A DNA stretch of 64,000 nucleotides from Toxorhynchites rutilus septentrionalis (taxonomy: Eukaryota > Arthropoda > Insecta > Diptera > Culicidae), in assembly GCF_029784135.1 (NCBI RefSeq), contig NC_073745.1, positions 51,598,285 to 51,662,284 on the forward strand, given 5' to 3'. The notes below the pieces were generated by a model, which searched no databases, was not told the origin of the DNA, and saw nothing but the letters and a program-made list of their open reading frames with translations. This document shows, piece by piece, positions 33,320 to 45,746 of the stretch. Both the position numbers and the translations under genes were made by a program. Positions within the stretch are counted from its first letter, which is position 1. Each line of letters starts with the position of its first letter.

Positions 33320-33812
33320 TAGGGGGGTCTCCGTAGCCACATTGGTTGCGCGTTCGCTTAGTAAGCGATCGATCGTGAGTTCAAAACTCAGGACCCTCAT
33401 TGACCATCTTTGTATTGTTACAGAATAGCTACGTCCACGCAACAATCATCAGCGATGGAGATCGATCCACGGTCGAAATAAGATCGATTCATCCATACAA
33501 CTGCTCTGCTCTGCAAGACACATCGGGCTGCTGTTCTATAAATAACTCAACAATGATCAATCAACTGTCTCCGCTGTCCGGTGGTCCAACTGGATAATGG
33601 AAGAACAGAAAGAATACTCTTACGCCTAAATGGCTACTGTGTGAATGTACCATATGTAATGGTATAGAAGGAATACTGGCGAATGGCAACTGCGTAATGT
33701 GCTAATTATAGATATATGATAACCATGTGACATGTACACGATTGAAATTCGGCTCTGATACAGCTAGAATGCTAATGAGCCTTAAATAAATAAATGGGAT
33801 AAAAAAAAAGGT
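33320..33812 (+). mobile_element. tRNA-derived SINE
   Basis: Begins GGGGGGTCTCCGTAGCCACA with an A-box-like stretch TAGCCACATTGGTTGCGCG and a B-box-like GAGTTCAAAACTC. A non-coding body of about 400 bp follows, then TTAAATAAATAAATGGGATA and an A-tract (33801-33809). It is shaped like Aedes tRNA-related SINEs of the Feilai type; the family name is not verified. Confidence 0.65.
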
Positions 33813-34420
33813 ACTGTATTGAATGTACGTTGGGGTGCCAATTTAAATGGTCATCTCTAATTTCAAAAAGTTACCTCATAAAAAATGTTCACCACCTCGG
33901 AAAAACACCCTATGCCAAATATTAGCTCAATCGGACTTAAGGGAGAGTGGCGCAAAGCGGTCAAAGTTTGAGATTTTTGAAAATCGAAAAATCACCCAAG
34001 GGGGGAGGTAGAGGTGTTTTCTAAAAAACAAATTTTGATGCCAAATGTCTTAAAATGGCATCAAACGTCGAGATCTAGTGTCATCTCGAAAAATTTCAGA
34101 GAGTCGAAAATCTGTTTTTTTGGTCGGTATACGAAACGAAAAGTATGGTTTTGGATGACAATAAAAATAGTCACCTAGATTTTTCATTTGGAACTTGCTA
34201 CAAAATGTTGATTTGCACGATCATATACCCTATGCAAAACATTAGCTCATTCGGACTTCATTTACTGGTGTCACAAACGTTAAAATTTAAGTTCTTTTGA
34301 AAAACGAAAAATTACCGAAAATCGAGGTTTTTAAAAAAAAGTTTGGTGCCAAATGCCTTAAATTTGCATTAATCATCGAGATTTGATCCTGATCCTGATT
34401 TTTGTATTTTTTTTCTTATA
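33813..34420. repeat. Dispersed insect repeat, two related units
   Basis: CCTATGCCAAATATTAGCTC (33910) and CCTATGCAAAACATTAGCTC (34228) start two related blocks. TGTCATCTCGAAAAATTTC and GATGCCAAATGTCTTAAAA also match the repeat at 24750-24830. Confidence 0.5.
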
Positions 34421-34993
34421 CTCCGAGAATAATAATCGTCCGTATGAAAGTCAAAGTTGTCTTGGCTGGAAATAAGTAACTTCAAAATAGCCTACATATA
34501 AAAACTCTCCGTTATGGATCCTTATAATACATTTCGGCGTTTATTAATTGCGTTTGTTTCACCGAAAGATTTATTACGATTTCCGCTTGGTGTTCCCATA
34601 TATTTCTCAATTCATCCCGAAGCAGAATTCATTCATAACTCTTCAACCTTTAAGTAGAGACGCTGCGTTAAAATTTCTTTAATCGCAGTACAGCCGCCAT
34701 CGAAATGATTATTATTCCTGTTTGATTTTTATTGTCCTAGTTATAGTATCACAAATCACAATACCAGTAACGTATACTTGTGAAAATGTACGAAAAGGAA
34801 CATCATCATAACCAATTGCAAGGGGGAGTTTGATTCAGTATTGAACAAAGTAATTGAAGTTAAAAGAAAAAAAAAAAAAACTGAAATAGACTAGGAATAG
34901 ATAATATTGAAGGAATGTTGAATATGAGTTGTGTAAAGCTAAATAAAGAAAATACAGATTCCGTATCCCCGCAGCAAATGACTTCCAAATGAA
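34421..34993. other. Unassigned, possible retroelement 3' end
   Basis: Non-coding sequence with an A-rich run at 34864-34880 and AGCTAAATAAAG near 34940, which could be a retroelement tail. No coding remnant supports this. Confidence 0.3.
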
Positions 34994-35701
34994 ATCATCG
35001 CGAGAATGACCGTTTTCGAAAAATCGTTTCTCGACTCTCGGTCAAAACTGCTAGGAGCTTGTTGCATCAGAACGGAGCCGATGCGCACGAGATCAAATAC
35101 GAATGGCAACTAAAAGTATCGAAGGTGTGTTATTCACATGTACAGGAAATGAACAAGTTCTATGTTTCGCGCAACGAAAACAAGCAAAACACACAAAGTC
35201 AGATGCACTTCAAGTGAAATATTCGCTAGCGTTCACAGCTCGAGCGGAAACATAAAAAAACTCAGAACGAGCAAAATAAGCGACCTTTGTTGTTACGGAC
35301 ACAGAAAGAATTTTGCTCAGAGGAGATGCAATACTTATACGCTAGCGACAGCTTACTTACTATGCGAGGGTGAAGTTTACTTCGCAAATATTCTCTTTTC
35401 GCTATCCCCCTTCGTTGTTTCTATTCTAGCGGCTGCATAAGTTGCCCGTTATTGACAGCTTTGTTCGGGAAAGCACGCAAATGGACAGAACAAATGTATG
35501 GGGAAATGGGAATGCTTTCAATTTAAACCATATACAGACTATGGGATTGTAATGTATAGTATATAAAACAAAAATTTTCGATTCGATTGGTATGCAAATT
35601 GTTATTCGCAGCAATAATAGTTTTTAACGTTAACTTAATTTCATAAAAACGTGACCTGTTTTCTGATTTGGCACCCTTAATGTAAGACGTAGTCCTACGT
35701 C
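34994..35701. mobile_element. ACG-ended repeat, copy C
   Basis: The right end (TTTGGCACCC...GACGTAGTCCTACGTC) and the left-interior block ATCGCGAGAATGACCGTTTT match copy B. About 300 bp (35100-35410) present here is missing from B. The outermost left end is not seen. Its right end directly abuts a mariner fragment. Confidence 0.65.
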
Positions 35702-35721
35702 AAAGAACCCTTTCTTTTATG

Positions 35722-36322
35722 CCGCTAGAGCAGTTGTTCGCACGTGAAAAAACGGCGTTCGTCATCTCGTGGCTTCAATTCATACGGCATCCAATGTCCT
35801 ATCTTTCGGATCATTCCCATTACTTTTGAACGATCGAATATGGTTTGCTGAGCTACTCCAAGTTTATCTGTATGTTCTTGTTGCGTTTGTGGCGGATTGG
35901 GATCCAATAAAGCATCCAGTTCTTCATCTTTAAACTTTTTTGGCGGTCCGGAACGTTTCTCGTCTTCCAAATCAAAATTAACACTTTTAAACCGTGTAAA
36001 CCAAGTCTGACACGTTCGCTCAGTTGGAGAATGGCCACCATAAACTTCCACCAAAATACGAGGACTTTCCGCAGCTTTTTTATTCATATTGAAGCAATGA
36101 AGTAACACTCCCCGCAAAAACACTCGCGTTGGTACGAAATTCGACATATTCGAAGTGGCAAAAAACTATGTTGTTCACGCTTCAAATTTTTGATGTATAC
36201 TGAAAAAGGCGCGCAATGACAGTAGCTTTCCAAAGAATGTCTGGAAATTTGATTCACTGGAATAATAATCAAGTTACGCCATCTGTTGTAAAACCGAAGA
36301 AACTTATCGGTACGCCTAATAG
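35722..36322 (-). pseudogene. Mariner transposase N-terminal half (sibling of 14640-15535)
   Basis: The mariner end lies at about 36322 on the minus strand (TTAGGCGTACCGATAAG). The ORF starts at 36147: MSNFVPTRVFLRGVLL, NKKAAESPRILVEVYG, TERTCQTWFTRFKSVNFDLE, SGPPKKFKDEELDALL, GVAQQTIFDRSKVMGMIRKI, WMPYELKPRDDERRFFTCEQ. After a stop codon the family continues as RHKRKGF until it is cut by repeat C. No catalytic Asp remains. The start keeps the frame that a 1-nt deletion breaks in the 14.8-kb copy. Confidence 0.85.
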
Positions 36323-36564
36323 GACAACCATGGACATTAGTCTAACCAGCCGGAATTACCGGGATAATCACAAGCAGAGTTGCCAATAATATTTTTCAAA
36401 AAAAAACTGCAATATTTCTGTTAAAAAACTGGAAATTACTGGATCCTGTAAACCCGTTTTATTTTAAAAAGATCGGCATTGATTTATCTGAAATGAATGT
36501 TTTATCCATTCCCATGCTGGAGAAATAAAATTTCCCTCAAAAGCATTAAATTGAAGAAACTTTT

Positions 36565-36870
36565 GTTATTGTGAAAAAAATGGAAAAATCACAAATCAAT
36601 GAAAACGATGGCAAAATTGCATGAATTAGGCTTCGAATTGCTTCCGCATCCACCGTGTTCTCCAGATCTGGCCCAGCGACTATTTTCTGTTCGCAGACCT
36701 GAAAAGAATGTTCGCTGAAAAGAAATTTAAGACCGATGATTAAGTAATTACCGAAACTGAGGTCTATTTTGAGAAAAAAACGAAAGAGTACTATAAAAAT
36801 GGTATCGAAAAGTTGCAAGATCGCTATAATCGCTGTATCGTCCTCGAAGGCAATTATGTTGAATAATAGA
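36565..36870 (+). pseudogene. Mariner transposase C-terminal fragment, irritans-like
   Basis: Across several frames the plus strand reads AKLHELGFELLPHPPCSPDLA, then sequence matching FADLKRMFAEKKFK, YFEKKTKEYYKNGIEKLQDR and NRCIVLEGNYVE. This is the usual mariner C-terminus with the third Asp motif. Frameshifts and stops interrupt it. It differs from the family at 35722-36322. Confidence 0.7.
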
Positions 36871-38300
36871 ATTGAATTTTTCAAAAAAAAAAACAGTTTT
36901 ACTGTGTTACCTTATAAACTTTCCAGCCGAATTGTTATATGTACTACATGAAAATTTGAGACGCGATTTTCAAAGAAAAAGAAAAGAGCAAGATCATTTC
37001 TGCCAAAGTGATTGTCAGCAATAAGATTGAGCACAAAAACCACTCTCATTGCTCAGTTCAATGATTAAACGTCGCATTTGATCGTTAGTTTCAAAACTGA
37101 ACACCAGTGAACCAATTACTTTTATTTCCTCGACCCGGTCAACACCAACAAACAAATCGGTCCTGATCCGATCCAATTATCTGAAAAGCCTGCTGATTAA
37201 AGGGATCATAAGGGGGAAGGAATAATTTTTGATCGCACCACATTTCACATGACATAACAATGTGAACAATTATCGCACGCGAGCTTGTGGTTGTACGTAT
37301 TGGCATAATTATCAGTGGGCGGGACAGAGCTTTTAATTGAATATGCGGTTAGAAATTCGTTCGCGTAATTCTCTCCCTCACGCGTTCGATAGCCATGAAT
37401 AGCGGTAACAAAATAATTAACATTGCGTTCACAATACAGTTCTCAATTTGACAATTATTGGGACAACGCGGAGCTCGTCGGATGCGTTGCAGGATTAAAT
37501 AAAAAGCCACCAGTAGCCGTCGTCGTCATCGGAACGGGAAGTTTGTGACGTGCATCCGCATTCGGACCTCTGTTCATATTGGAATACTTTCTGACAGTTT
37601 CTCCTACCGCCCCAAGAGCGGCATCACCAACACTACGGGTCCCCCCGTCCTGCGTTTGGGCTTTGGAGGTGGTGGTCCCTCTTCGGAACGCCGCAAGTGT
37701 TTGGGATTTTAATTTCATAACTTTGTTGCAAACAAGTTTAACAATTCAATTCGGCGCAGCATAGGGTCCGGTTGAGTAAAAGGGTGGGCGATGCGGGTGC
37801 GGATGACAAGAATGCCTCTCGACAGGACAGAAATTATTTGCGGAAGCATTTTGCGCAATTAATTCGTTTATGTGGAAATGTGTTTACGTTGAGCTGAAAT
37901 GCTTGCTTTGTCAACAGAAACAGTTCGAGGCCGAGGCAACAGATTAATGGTGGCACTGTTTAACCGGTTTAGTTTGCAAATGTGTGCGATAATATTTTCG
38001 ATTCGGTTACAATGAAGTGTACACAGCAGGTTGGATTAAAATTTTCCACTGCTCTGCGATTGTACTAGCTTTTATGCGCAGAGCGTACAAGTGGGTAATT
38101 GGCAGACAAATTTTTTTTTCCAGTTTCATATCGTGCAATGACGTCCAATCGTTCTGCTATATTTAAATTTATCCTTGCGAATAAAATAATGACAGCCAAC
38201 ATTTCATTGATGATCACTGAGATAAAAAAATTAGCTTTCTTTTCATCTTTATACAGAGTTGCTCATCCAATGTACGTTCTCGCACAAAACAATTTTTTGA
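36871..38300. other. Unique-looking intronic sequence
   Basis: The stretch at 37440-37720 is more GC-rich and open on the minus strand (87 codons). It lacks splice borders that I trust and any known motif, so I do not call an exon. The rest is AT-rich and non-coding. Confidence 0.4.
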
Positions 38301-38950
38301 GTTTTCCAGTTTTTCAGTTTTTCAGTTTTTCAGTTTTTCAGTTTTTCAGTTTTTCAGTTTTTCAGTTATTCAGTTTTTCAGTTTTTCAGTTTTTCAGTTT
38401 TTCAGTTTTTCAGTTTTTCAGTTTTTCAGTTTTTCAGTTTTTCAGTTTTTCAGTTTTTCAGTTTTTCAGTTTTTCAGTTTTTCAGTTTTTCTTTTTTTCA
38501 TTTTTTCAGTTTTTCAGTTTTTCAGTTTTTCAGTTTTTCAGTTTTTCAGTTTTTCAGTTTTTCAGTTTTTCAGTTTTTCAGTTTTTCAGTTTTTCAGTTT
38601 TTCAGTTTTTCAGTTTTCAGTTTTTCAGTTTTTCAGTTTTTCAGTTTTTCAGTTTTTCAGTTTTTCAGTTTTTCAGTTTTTCAGTTTTTCAGTTTTTCAG
38701 TTTTTCAGTTTTTCAGTTTTTCAGTTTTTCAGTTTTTCAGTTTTTCAGTTTTTCAGTTTTTCAGTTTTTCAGTTTTTCAGTTTTTCAGTTTTTCAGTTTT
38801 TCAGTTTTTCAGTTTTTCAGTTTTTCAGTTTTTCAGTTTTTCAGTTTTTCAGTTTTTCAGTTTTTCAGTTTTTCAGTTTTCAGTTTTTCAGTTTTTTAGT
38901 TTTTCAGTTTTCAGTTTTTCAGTTTTTCAGTTTTTCAGTTTTTCAGTTTT
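38301..38950. repeat. Octamer satellite 1: (CAGTTTTT)n
   Basis: About 80 tandem copies of an 8-bp unit with few errors (for example CAGTTATT near 38364, units one base short near 38615 and 38880, and CTTTTTTTCATTTTTT near 38490). On the plus strand each unit reads TTTTTCAG. Confidence 0.97.
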
Positions 38951-39008
38951 CATCAATATGTATGAAATATATGGATATATATTTTTTTAGCTCAATAAAA
39001 GCATATTA
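38951..39008. other. Junction between satellites 1 and 2
   Basis: 58-bp non-repetitive AT-rich link containing ATATATTTTTTTAGCTC. Confidence 0.6.
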
Positions 39009-40832
39009 CACATTTTCATATTTTCATATTTTCATATTTTCATATTTTCATATTTTCATATTTTCATATTTTCATATTTTCATATTTTCATATTTTCATA
39101 TTTTCATATTTTCATATTATCATATTTTCATATTTTCATATTTTCATATTTTCATATTTTCATATTTTCATATTTTCATATTTTCATATTTTCATATTTT
39201 CATATTTTCATATTTTCATATTTTCATATTTTCATATTTTCATATTTTCATATTTTCATATTTTCATATTTTCATATTTTCATATTTTCATATTTTCATA
39301 TTTTCATATTTTCATATTTTCATATTTTCATATTTTCATATTTTCATATTTTCATATTTTCATATTTTCATATTTTCATATTTTCATATTTTCATATTTT
39401 CATATTTCCATATTTTCATATTTTCATATTTTCATATTTTCATATTTTCATATTTTCATATTTTCATATTTTCATATTTTCATATTTTCATATTTTCATA
39501 TTTTCATATTTTCATATTTTCATATTTTCATATTTTCATATTTTCATATTTTCATATTTTCATATTTTCATATTTTCATATTTTCATATTTTCATATTTT
39601 CATATTTTCATATTTTCATATTTTCATATTTTCATATTTTCATATTTTCATATTTTCATATTTTCATATTTTCATATTTTCATATTTTCATATTTTCATA
39701 TTTTCATATTTTCATATTTTCATATTTTCATATTTTCATATTTTCATATTTTCATATTTTCATATTTTCATATTTTCATATTTTCATATTTTCATATTTT
39801 CATATTTTCATATTTTCATATTTTCATATTTTCATATTTTCATATTTTCATATTTTCATATTTTCATATTTTCATATTTTCATATTTTCATATTTTCATA
39901 TTTTCATATTTTCATATTTTCATATTTTCATATTTTCATATTTTCATATTTTCATATTTTCATATTTTCATATTTTCATATTTTCATATTTTCATATTTT
40001 CATATTTTCATATTTTCATATTTTCATATTTTCATATTTTCATATTTTCATATTTTCATATTTTCATATTTTCATATTTTCATATTTTCATATTTTCATA
40101 TTTTCATATTTTCATATTTTCATATTTTCATATTTTCATATTTTCATATTTTCATATTTTCATATTTTCATATTTTCATATTTTCATATTTTCATATTTT
40201 CATATTTTCATATTTTCATATTTTCATATTTTCATATTTTCATATTTTCATATTTTCATATTTTCATATTTTCATATTTTCATATTTTCATATTTTCATA
40301 TTTTCATATTTTCATATTTTCATATTTTCATATTTTCATATTTTCATATTTTCATATTTTCATATTTTCATATTTTCATATTTTCATATTTTCATATTTT
40401 CATATTTTCATATTTTCATATTTTCTTATTTTCATATTTTCATATTTTCATATTTTCATATTTTCATATTTTCATATTTTCATATTTTCATATTTTCATA
40501 TTTTCATATTTTCATATTTTCATATTTTCATATTTTCATATTTTCATATTTTCATATTTTCATATTTTCATATTTTCATATTTTCATATTTTCATATTTT
40601 CATATTTTCATATTTTCATATTTTCATATTTTCATATTTTCATATTTTCATATTTTCATATTTTCATATTTTCATATTTTCATATTTTCATATTTTCATA
40701 TTTTCATATTTTCATATTTTCATATTTTCATATTTTCATATTTTCATATTTTCATATTTTCATATTTTCATATTTTCATATTTTCATATTTTCATATTTT
40801 CATATTTTCATATTTTCATATTATCATATCAT
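39009..40832. repeat. Octamer satellite 2: (CATATTTT)n
   Basis: About 228 tandem copies of CATATTTT, very homogeneous. Rare variants are CATATTAT near 39118 and 40822, CATATTTC near 39405 and CTTATTTT near 40424. The plus strand has no G for about 1.8 kb. Confidence 0.98.
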
Positions 40833-40909
40833 TTTATCAATTTTGATTTGGTTTTCATCTTTTCACTCTCTCATTTTCTCATTTTCTCATTTTTTCACTT
40901 TCTCTGTTT
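40833..40909. other. Junction with CATTTTCT-type octamers
   Basis: Contains a few CATTTTCT and CTTTTTCA-like units, intermediate between satellites 2 and 3. Confidence 0.6.
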
Positions 40910-41407
40910 CGGATTTTCTGATTTTCTGATTTTCTGATTTTCTGATTTTCTGATTTTCTGATTTTCTGATTTTCTGATTTTCTGATTTTCTGATTTTCTG
41001 ATTTTCTGATTTTCTGATTTTCTGATTTTCTGATTTTCTGATTTTCTGATTTTCTGATTTTCTGATTTTCTGATTTTCTGATTTTCTGATTTTCTGATTT
41101 TCTGATTTTCTGATTTTCTGATTTTCTGATTTTCTGATTTTCTGATTTTTTGATTTTCTGATTTTCTGATTTTCTGATTTTCTCATTTTCTGATTTTCTG
41201 ATTTTCTGATTTTCTGATTTTCTGATTTTCTGATTTTCTGATTTTCTGATTTTCTGATTTTCTGATTTTCTGATTTTCTGATTTTCTGATTTTCTGATTT
41301 TCTGATTTTCTGATTTTCTGATTTTCTGATTTTCTGATTTTCTGATTTTCTGATTTTCTGATTTTCTGATTTTCTGATTTTCTGATTTTCGGATTTTCTG
41401 ATTTTCT
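40910..41407. repeat. Octamer satellite 3: (GATTTTCT)n
   Basis: About 62 copies of GATTTTCT; variants include GATTTTTT near 41147, a CATTTTCT unit near 41183 and one GGATTTTC near 41390. Confidence 0.97.
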
Positions 41408-41527
41408 TTAATTTAGTAATTTAGTAATTTAGTAATTTAGTAATTTAGTAATTTAGTAATTTAGTAATTTAGTAATTTAGTAATTTAGTAATTTAGTAAT
41501 TTAGTAATTTAGTAATTTAGTAATTTA
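41408..41527. repeat. Octamer satellite 4: (AATTTAGT)n
   Basis: About 15 copies, merging without a spacer into satellite 5 by one base change (AATTTAGT to TATTTAGT). Confidence 0.95.
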
Positions 41528-44500
41528 GTTATTTAGTTATTTAGTTATTTAGTTATTTAGTTATTTAGTTATTTAGTTATTTAGTTATTTAGTTATTTAG
41601 TTATTTAGTTATTTAGTTATTTAGTTATTTAGATATTTAGTTATTTAGTTATTCAGTTATTTAGTTATTTAGTTATTTAGTTATTTAGTTATTTAGTTAT
41701 TTAGTTATTTAGTTATTTAGTTATTTAGTTATTTAGTTATTTAGTTATTTAGTTATTTAGTTATTTAGTTATTTAGTTATTTAGTTATTCAGTTATTTAG
41801 TTATTTAGTTATTTAGTTATTTAGTTATTTAGTTATTTAGTTATTTAGTTATTTAGTTGTTTAGTTATTTAGTTATTTAGTTATTCAGTTATTTAGTTAT
41901 TTAGTTATTTAGTTATTTAGTTATTTAGTTATTTAGTTATTTAGTTGTTTAGTTATTTAGTTATTTAGTTATTCAGTTATTTAGTTATTTAGTTATTTAG
42001 TTATTTAGTTATTTAGTTATTTAGTTATTTAGTTATTTAGTTATTTAGTTATTTAGTTATTTAGTTATTTAGTTATTTAGTTATTTAGTTATTTAGTTAT
42101 TCAGTTATTTAGTTATTTAGTTATTTAGTTATTTAGTTATTTAGTTATTTAGTTATTCAGTTATTTAGTTATTTAGTTATTTAGTTATTTAGTTATTTTT
42201 TCCGTTATTTCGTTATTTCGTTATTCAGTTATTCAGTTTTTTAGTTATTTAGTTATTCAGTTATTCAGTTATTTAGTTATTTAGTTATTTAGTTATTTAG
42301 TTATTTAGTTATTTAGTTATTTAGTTATTTAGTTATTCAGTTATTCAGTTATTTAGTTATTTAGTTATTTAGTTATTTAGTTATTTAGTTATTTAGTTAT
42401 TTAGTTATTTAGTTATTTAGTTATTTAGTTATTTAGTTATTTAGTTATTTAGTTATTTAGTTATTTAGTTATTTAGTTATTTAGTTATTTAGTTATTTAG
42501 TTATTTAGTTATTTAGTTATTTAGTTATTTAGTTATTTAGTTATTTAGTTATTTAGTTATTTAGTTATTTAGTTATTTAGTTATTTAGTTATTTAGTTAT
42601 TTTGTTATTTTGTTATTTAGTTATTTAGTTATTTAGTTATTTAGTTATTTAGTTATTTAGTTATTTAGTTATTTAGTTATTTAGTTATTTAGTTATTTAG
42701 TTATTTAGTTATTTAGTTGTTTAGTTATTTAGTTATTTAGTTATTCAGTTATTTAGTTATTTAGTTATTTAGTTATTTAGTTATTTAGTTATTTAGTTAT
42801 TTAGTTGTTTAGTTATTTAGTTATTTAGTTATTCAGTTATTTAGTTATTTAGTTATTTAGTTATTTAGTTATTTAGTTATTTAGTTATTTAGTTATTTAG
42901 TTATTTAGTTATTTAGTTATTTAGTTATTCAGTTATTTAGTTATTTAGTTATTTAGTTATTCAGTTATTTAGTTATTTAGTTATTTAGTTATTTAGTTAT
43001 TTAGTTATTTAGTTATTTAGTTATTTAGTTATTTAGTTATTTAGTTATTTAGTTATTTAGTGATTTAGTAATTTTTTTCGTTATTTCGTTATTTCGTTAT
43101 TCAGTTATTCAGTTATTTAGTTATTCAGTTATTCAGTTATTTAGTTATTTAGTTATTCAGTTATTCAGTTATTTAGTTATTTAGTTATTTAGTTATTTAG
43201 TTATTCAGTTTTTTAGTTATTTAGTTATTCAGTTATTCAGTTATTTAGTTATTTAGTTATTTAGTTATTTAGTTATTTAGTTATTTAGTTATTTACTTAT
43301 TTAGTTATTAAGTTATTTAGTTATTCAGTTATTCAGTTATTTAGTTATTTAGTTATTTAGTTATTTAGTTATTTAGTTATTTAGTTATTCAGTTATTCAG
43401 TTATTTAGTTATTTAGTTATTTAGTTATTTAGTTATTTAGTTATTTAGTTATTTAGTTATTTAGTTATTTAGTAATTTTTTTCGTTATTTCGTTATTTCG
43501 TTATTCAGTTATTCAGTTTTTTTAGTTATTTAGTTATTCAGTTATTCAGTTATTTAGTTATTTAGTTATTTAGTTATTTAGTTATTCAGTTTTTTAGTTA
43601 TTTAGTTATTCAGTTATTCAGTTATTTAGTTATTTATTTATTTAGTTATTTAGTTATTTAGTTATTTAGTTATTTAGTTATTTTTTTCGTTATTTCGTTA
43701 TTTCGTTATTCAGTTATTCAGTTATTTAGTTATTTAGTTATTTAGTTATTCAGTTATTCAGTTATTTAGTTATTTAGTTATTTAGTTATTTAGTTATTTA
43801 GTTATTTAGTTATTTAGTTATTTAGTTATTTAGTTATTTAGTTATTTAGTTATTTAGTTATTTAGTTATTTAGTTATTTAGTTATTTAGTTATTTAGTTA
43901 TTTAGTTATTTAGTTATTTAGTTATTTAGTTATTTAGTTATTTAGTTATTTAGTTATTTAGTTATTTAGTTATTTAGTTATTTAGTTATTTAGTAATTTA
44001 GTAATTTAGTGATTTAGTAATTTTTTTCGTTATTTCGTTATTTCGTTATTCAGTTATTCAGTTATTTAGTTATTTAGTTATTTAGTTATTTAGTTATTTA
44101 GTTATTTAGTTATTTAGTTATTTAGTTATTTAGTTATTAATTATTTAGTTATTTAGTTATTTAGTTATTTAGTTATTTAGTTATTTAGTTATTTAGTTAT
44201 TCAGTTATTCAGTTATTTAGTTATTTAGTTATTTAGTTATTTAGTAATTTTTTTCGTTATTTCGTTATTTCGTTATTCAGTTATTCAGTTTTTTAGTTAT
44301 TTAGTTATTCAGTTATTCAGTTATTTAGTTATTTAGTTATTTAGTTATTTAGTTATTTAGTTATTTAGTTATTTAGTTATTTAGTTATTTAGTTATTTAG
44401 TTATTTAGTTATTCAGTTATTTAGTTATTTAGTTATTTAGTTATTTAGTTATTTAGTTATTTAGTTATTTAGTTATTTAGTTATTTAGTTATTTAGTTAT

Positions 44501-44560
44501 TTAGTTATTTAGTTATTTAGTTATTTAGTGATTTTTTTCGTTATTTCGTTATTTCGTGAT
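41528..44560. repeat. Octamer satellite 5: (TATTTAGT)n with higher-order blocks
   Basis: About 375 copies of TATTTAGT with scattered TATTCAGT units. The array is cut into blocks by a recurring separator (TTTTTTTCGTTATTTCGTT..., then TATTCAGT units) at about 42196, 43074, 43477, 43683, 44023, 44249 and 44529. TATTCAGT and TGTTTAGT variants recur at regular spacing between 41640 and 42860, showing amplification of longer segments. Confidence 0.97.
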
Positions 44561-45746
44561 ATTGTTTTTATTTCATTATTTTGTTTTGTTCTACTTTTTC
44601 ATTTCATTATTTTTTAATTTTCGTGTTTAAACATGTGATCTAATATGACCAATTTAGAATTATTGCTTATTCACGGCCACCCTGAAACATGATTAAAAAT
44701 ACAAATATTCTGGCTAGCAGTGAACGACCGAAAACTGAAATAAAAAAATGCCACAAATATCATCTTTGGTAGTTCTTCATGTTGCTTCATATTAGTAAAA
44801 AAATAAAAGCAATGTCTGTATGGACATAATTCTAGGGAAGGATAATTTAATGTGCCACTGATGGATTCATTCCCACAGTTACAAGGATTCACTATCTCAA
44901 GGGTTTAATTTTGATGGATCCAAACTCATAAAAATATTCGACACGAAACACAAATAAAAGAATTCCAACTTTCAAAAGCGTTTCCAGATCAAACGACTTC
45001 CTGGTCTCGCAATCGCAATTATCCTTAAGCGATTCATTCAAACTTGTTCCTAAAACAAATTAAAGTATAATAATTCTCTAGTAAAATAATGGCTATAATA
45101 CTGGGAAACTTGTTCTATCACAGCTGGGGGCAATATTTCAATAAATCCCGCTTATCTGTCTCGCAAATCGTTCCGCATATCCTCCTCCCTTTTCGACGGT
45201 TCGGGAGGGGGCCAGACTAATCGGTTTTGTGATTGCTTTCGAGACACTTTATGACGAACGAAATGGAGGCTGGATGACATCTCGAAACAACCCCGTGCCA
45301 TTTCCACTCAAGAACTATTATACAATCCAATTTCCAAACGTTTCGGAACGCAATTGATGGTGTGGAAAAAATAAACGCTCGCCATTTCGAATGAGGTTGG
45401 GCCGCGCGTAGGTTGTGTCACCCTTTGCTTCCCTGGTTAGGCTCTTCAAACGTTAACGAGAAAATCGAGAAAATTGATTGTCATCGCAGTCTGTTTCAGC
45501 GGCCGATCGATGGAAAGGGTGACACCGATGAAAAATATTATTGACAACATAATAAAACCGCCCGACTCTGGGAAATCTTCGACAGCGTGCGACAGACTGT
45601 GAGTGGCTCCAGGGGGAGGGCGCGGAACTTGACCCAATTCATTTGTTCACCGTTCGTTTTTCACGGTGACCCATCATTCCTTTATTGGCTCCGATTTCGA
45701 GTATTTGTAAGCGGTCTTTTCTGCGAACAAAGAAGGAAATACTGAC
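44561..45746. other. Unique-looking sequence downstream of the signal-peptide exon
   Basis: Intronic sequence if the minus-strand gene model is right. No coding or mobile-element signals were found. Confidence 0.45.

Noticed and set aside
37455..37718. Minus-strand 87-codon open frame as a middle exon of the host gene
   Set aside because: No donor or acceptor fitting the frame was found, and the flanking exons already match in phase.
38099..38899. Long plus-strand open frame rich in Phe/Ser/Gln
   Set aside because: It is the 8-bp satellite read in three phases (24 bp = 8 residues); the lack of stops follows from the unit sequence.
38962..40929. 655-codon open frame of FSYFHIFI repeats
   Set aside because: Translation of (CATATTTT)n. 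No start context, no splice signals, no non-repeat domain.
40887..41186. Minus-strand Lys/Ser/Glu/Asn/Gln repeat frame
   Set aside because: Translation of (GATTTTCT)n on the opposite strand.
38301..44560. Telomere or centromere sequence
   Set aside because: Octamer arrays flanked by ordinary unique sequence and a likely host intron; no terminal or canonical centromeric repeat.
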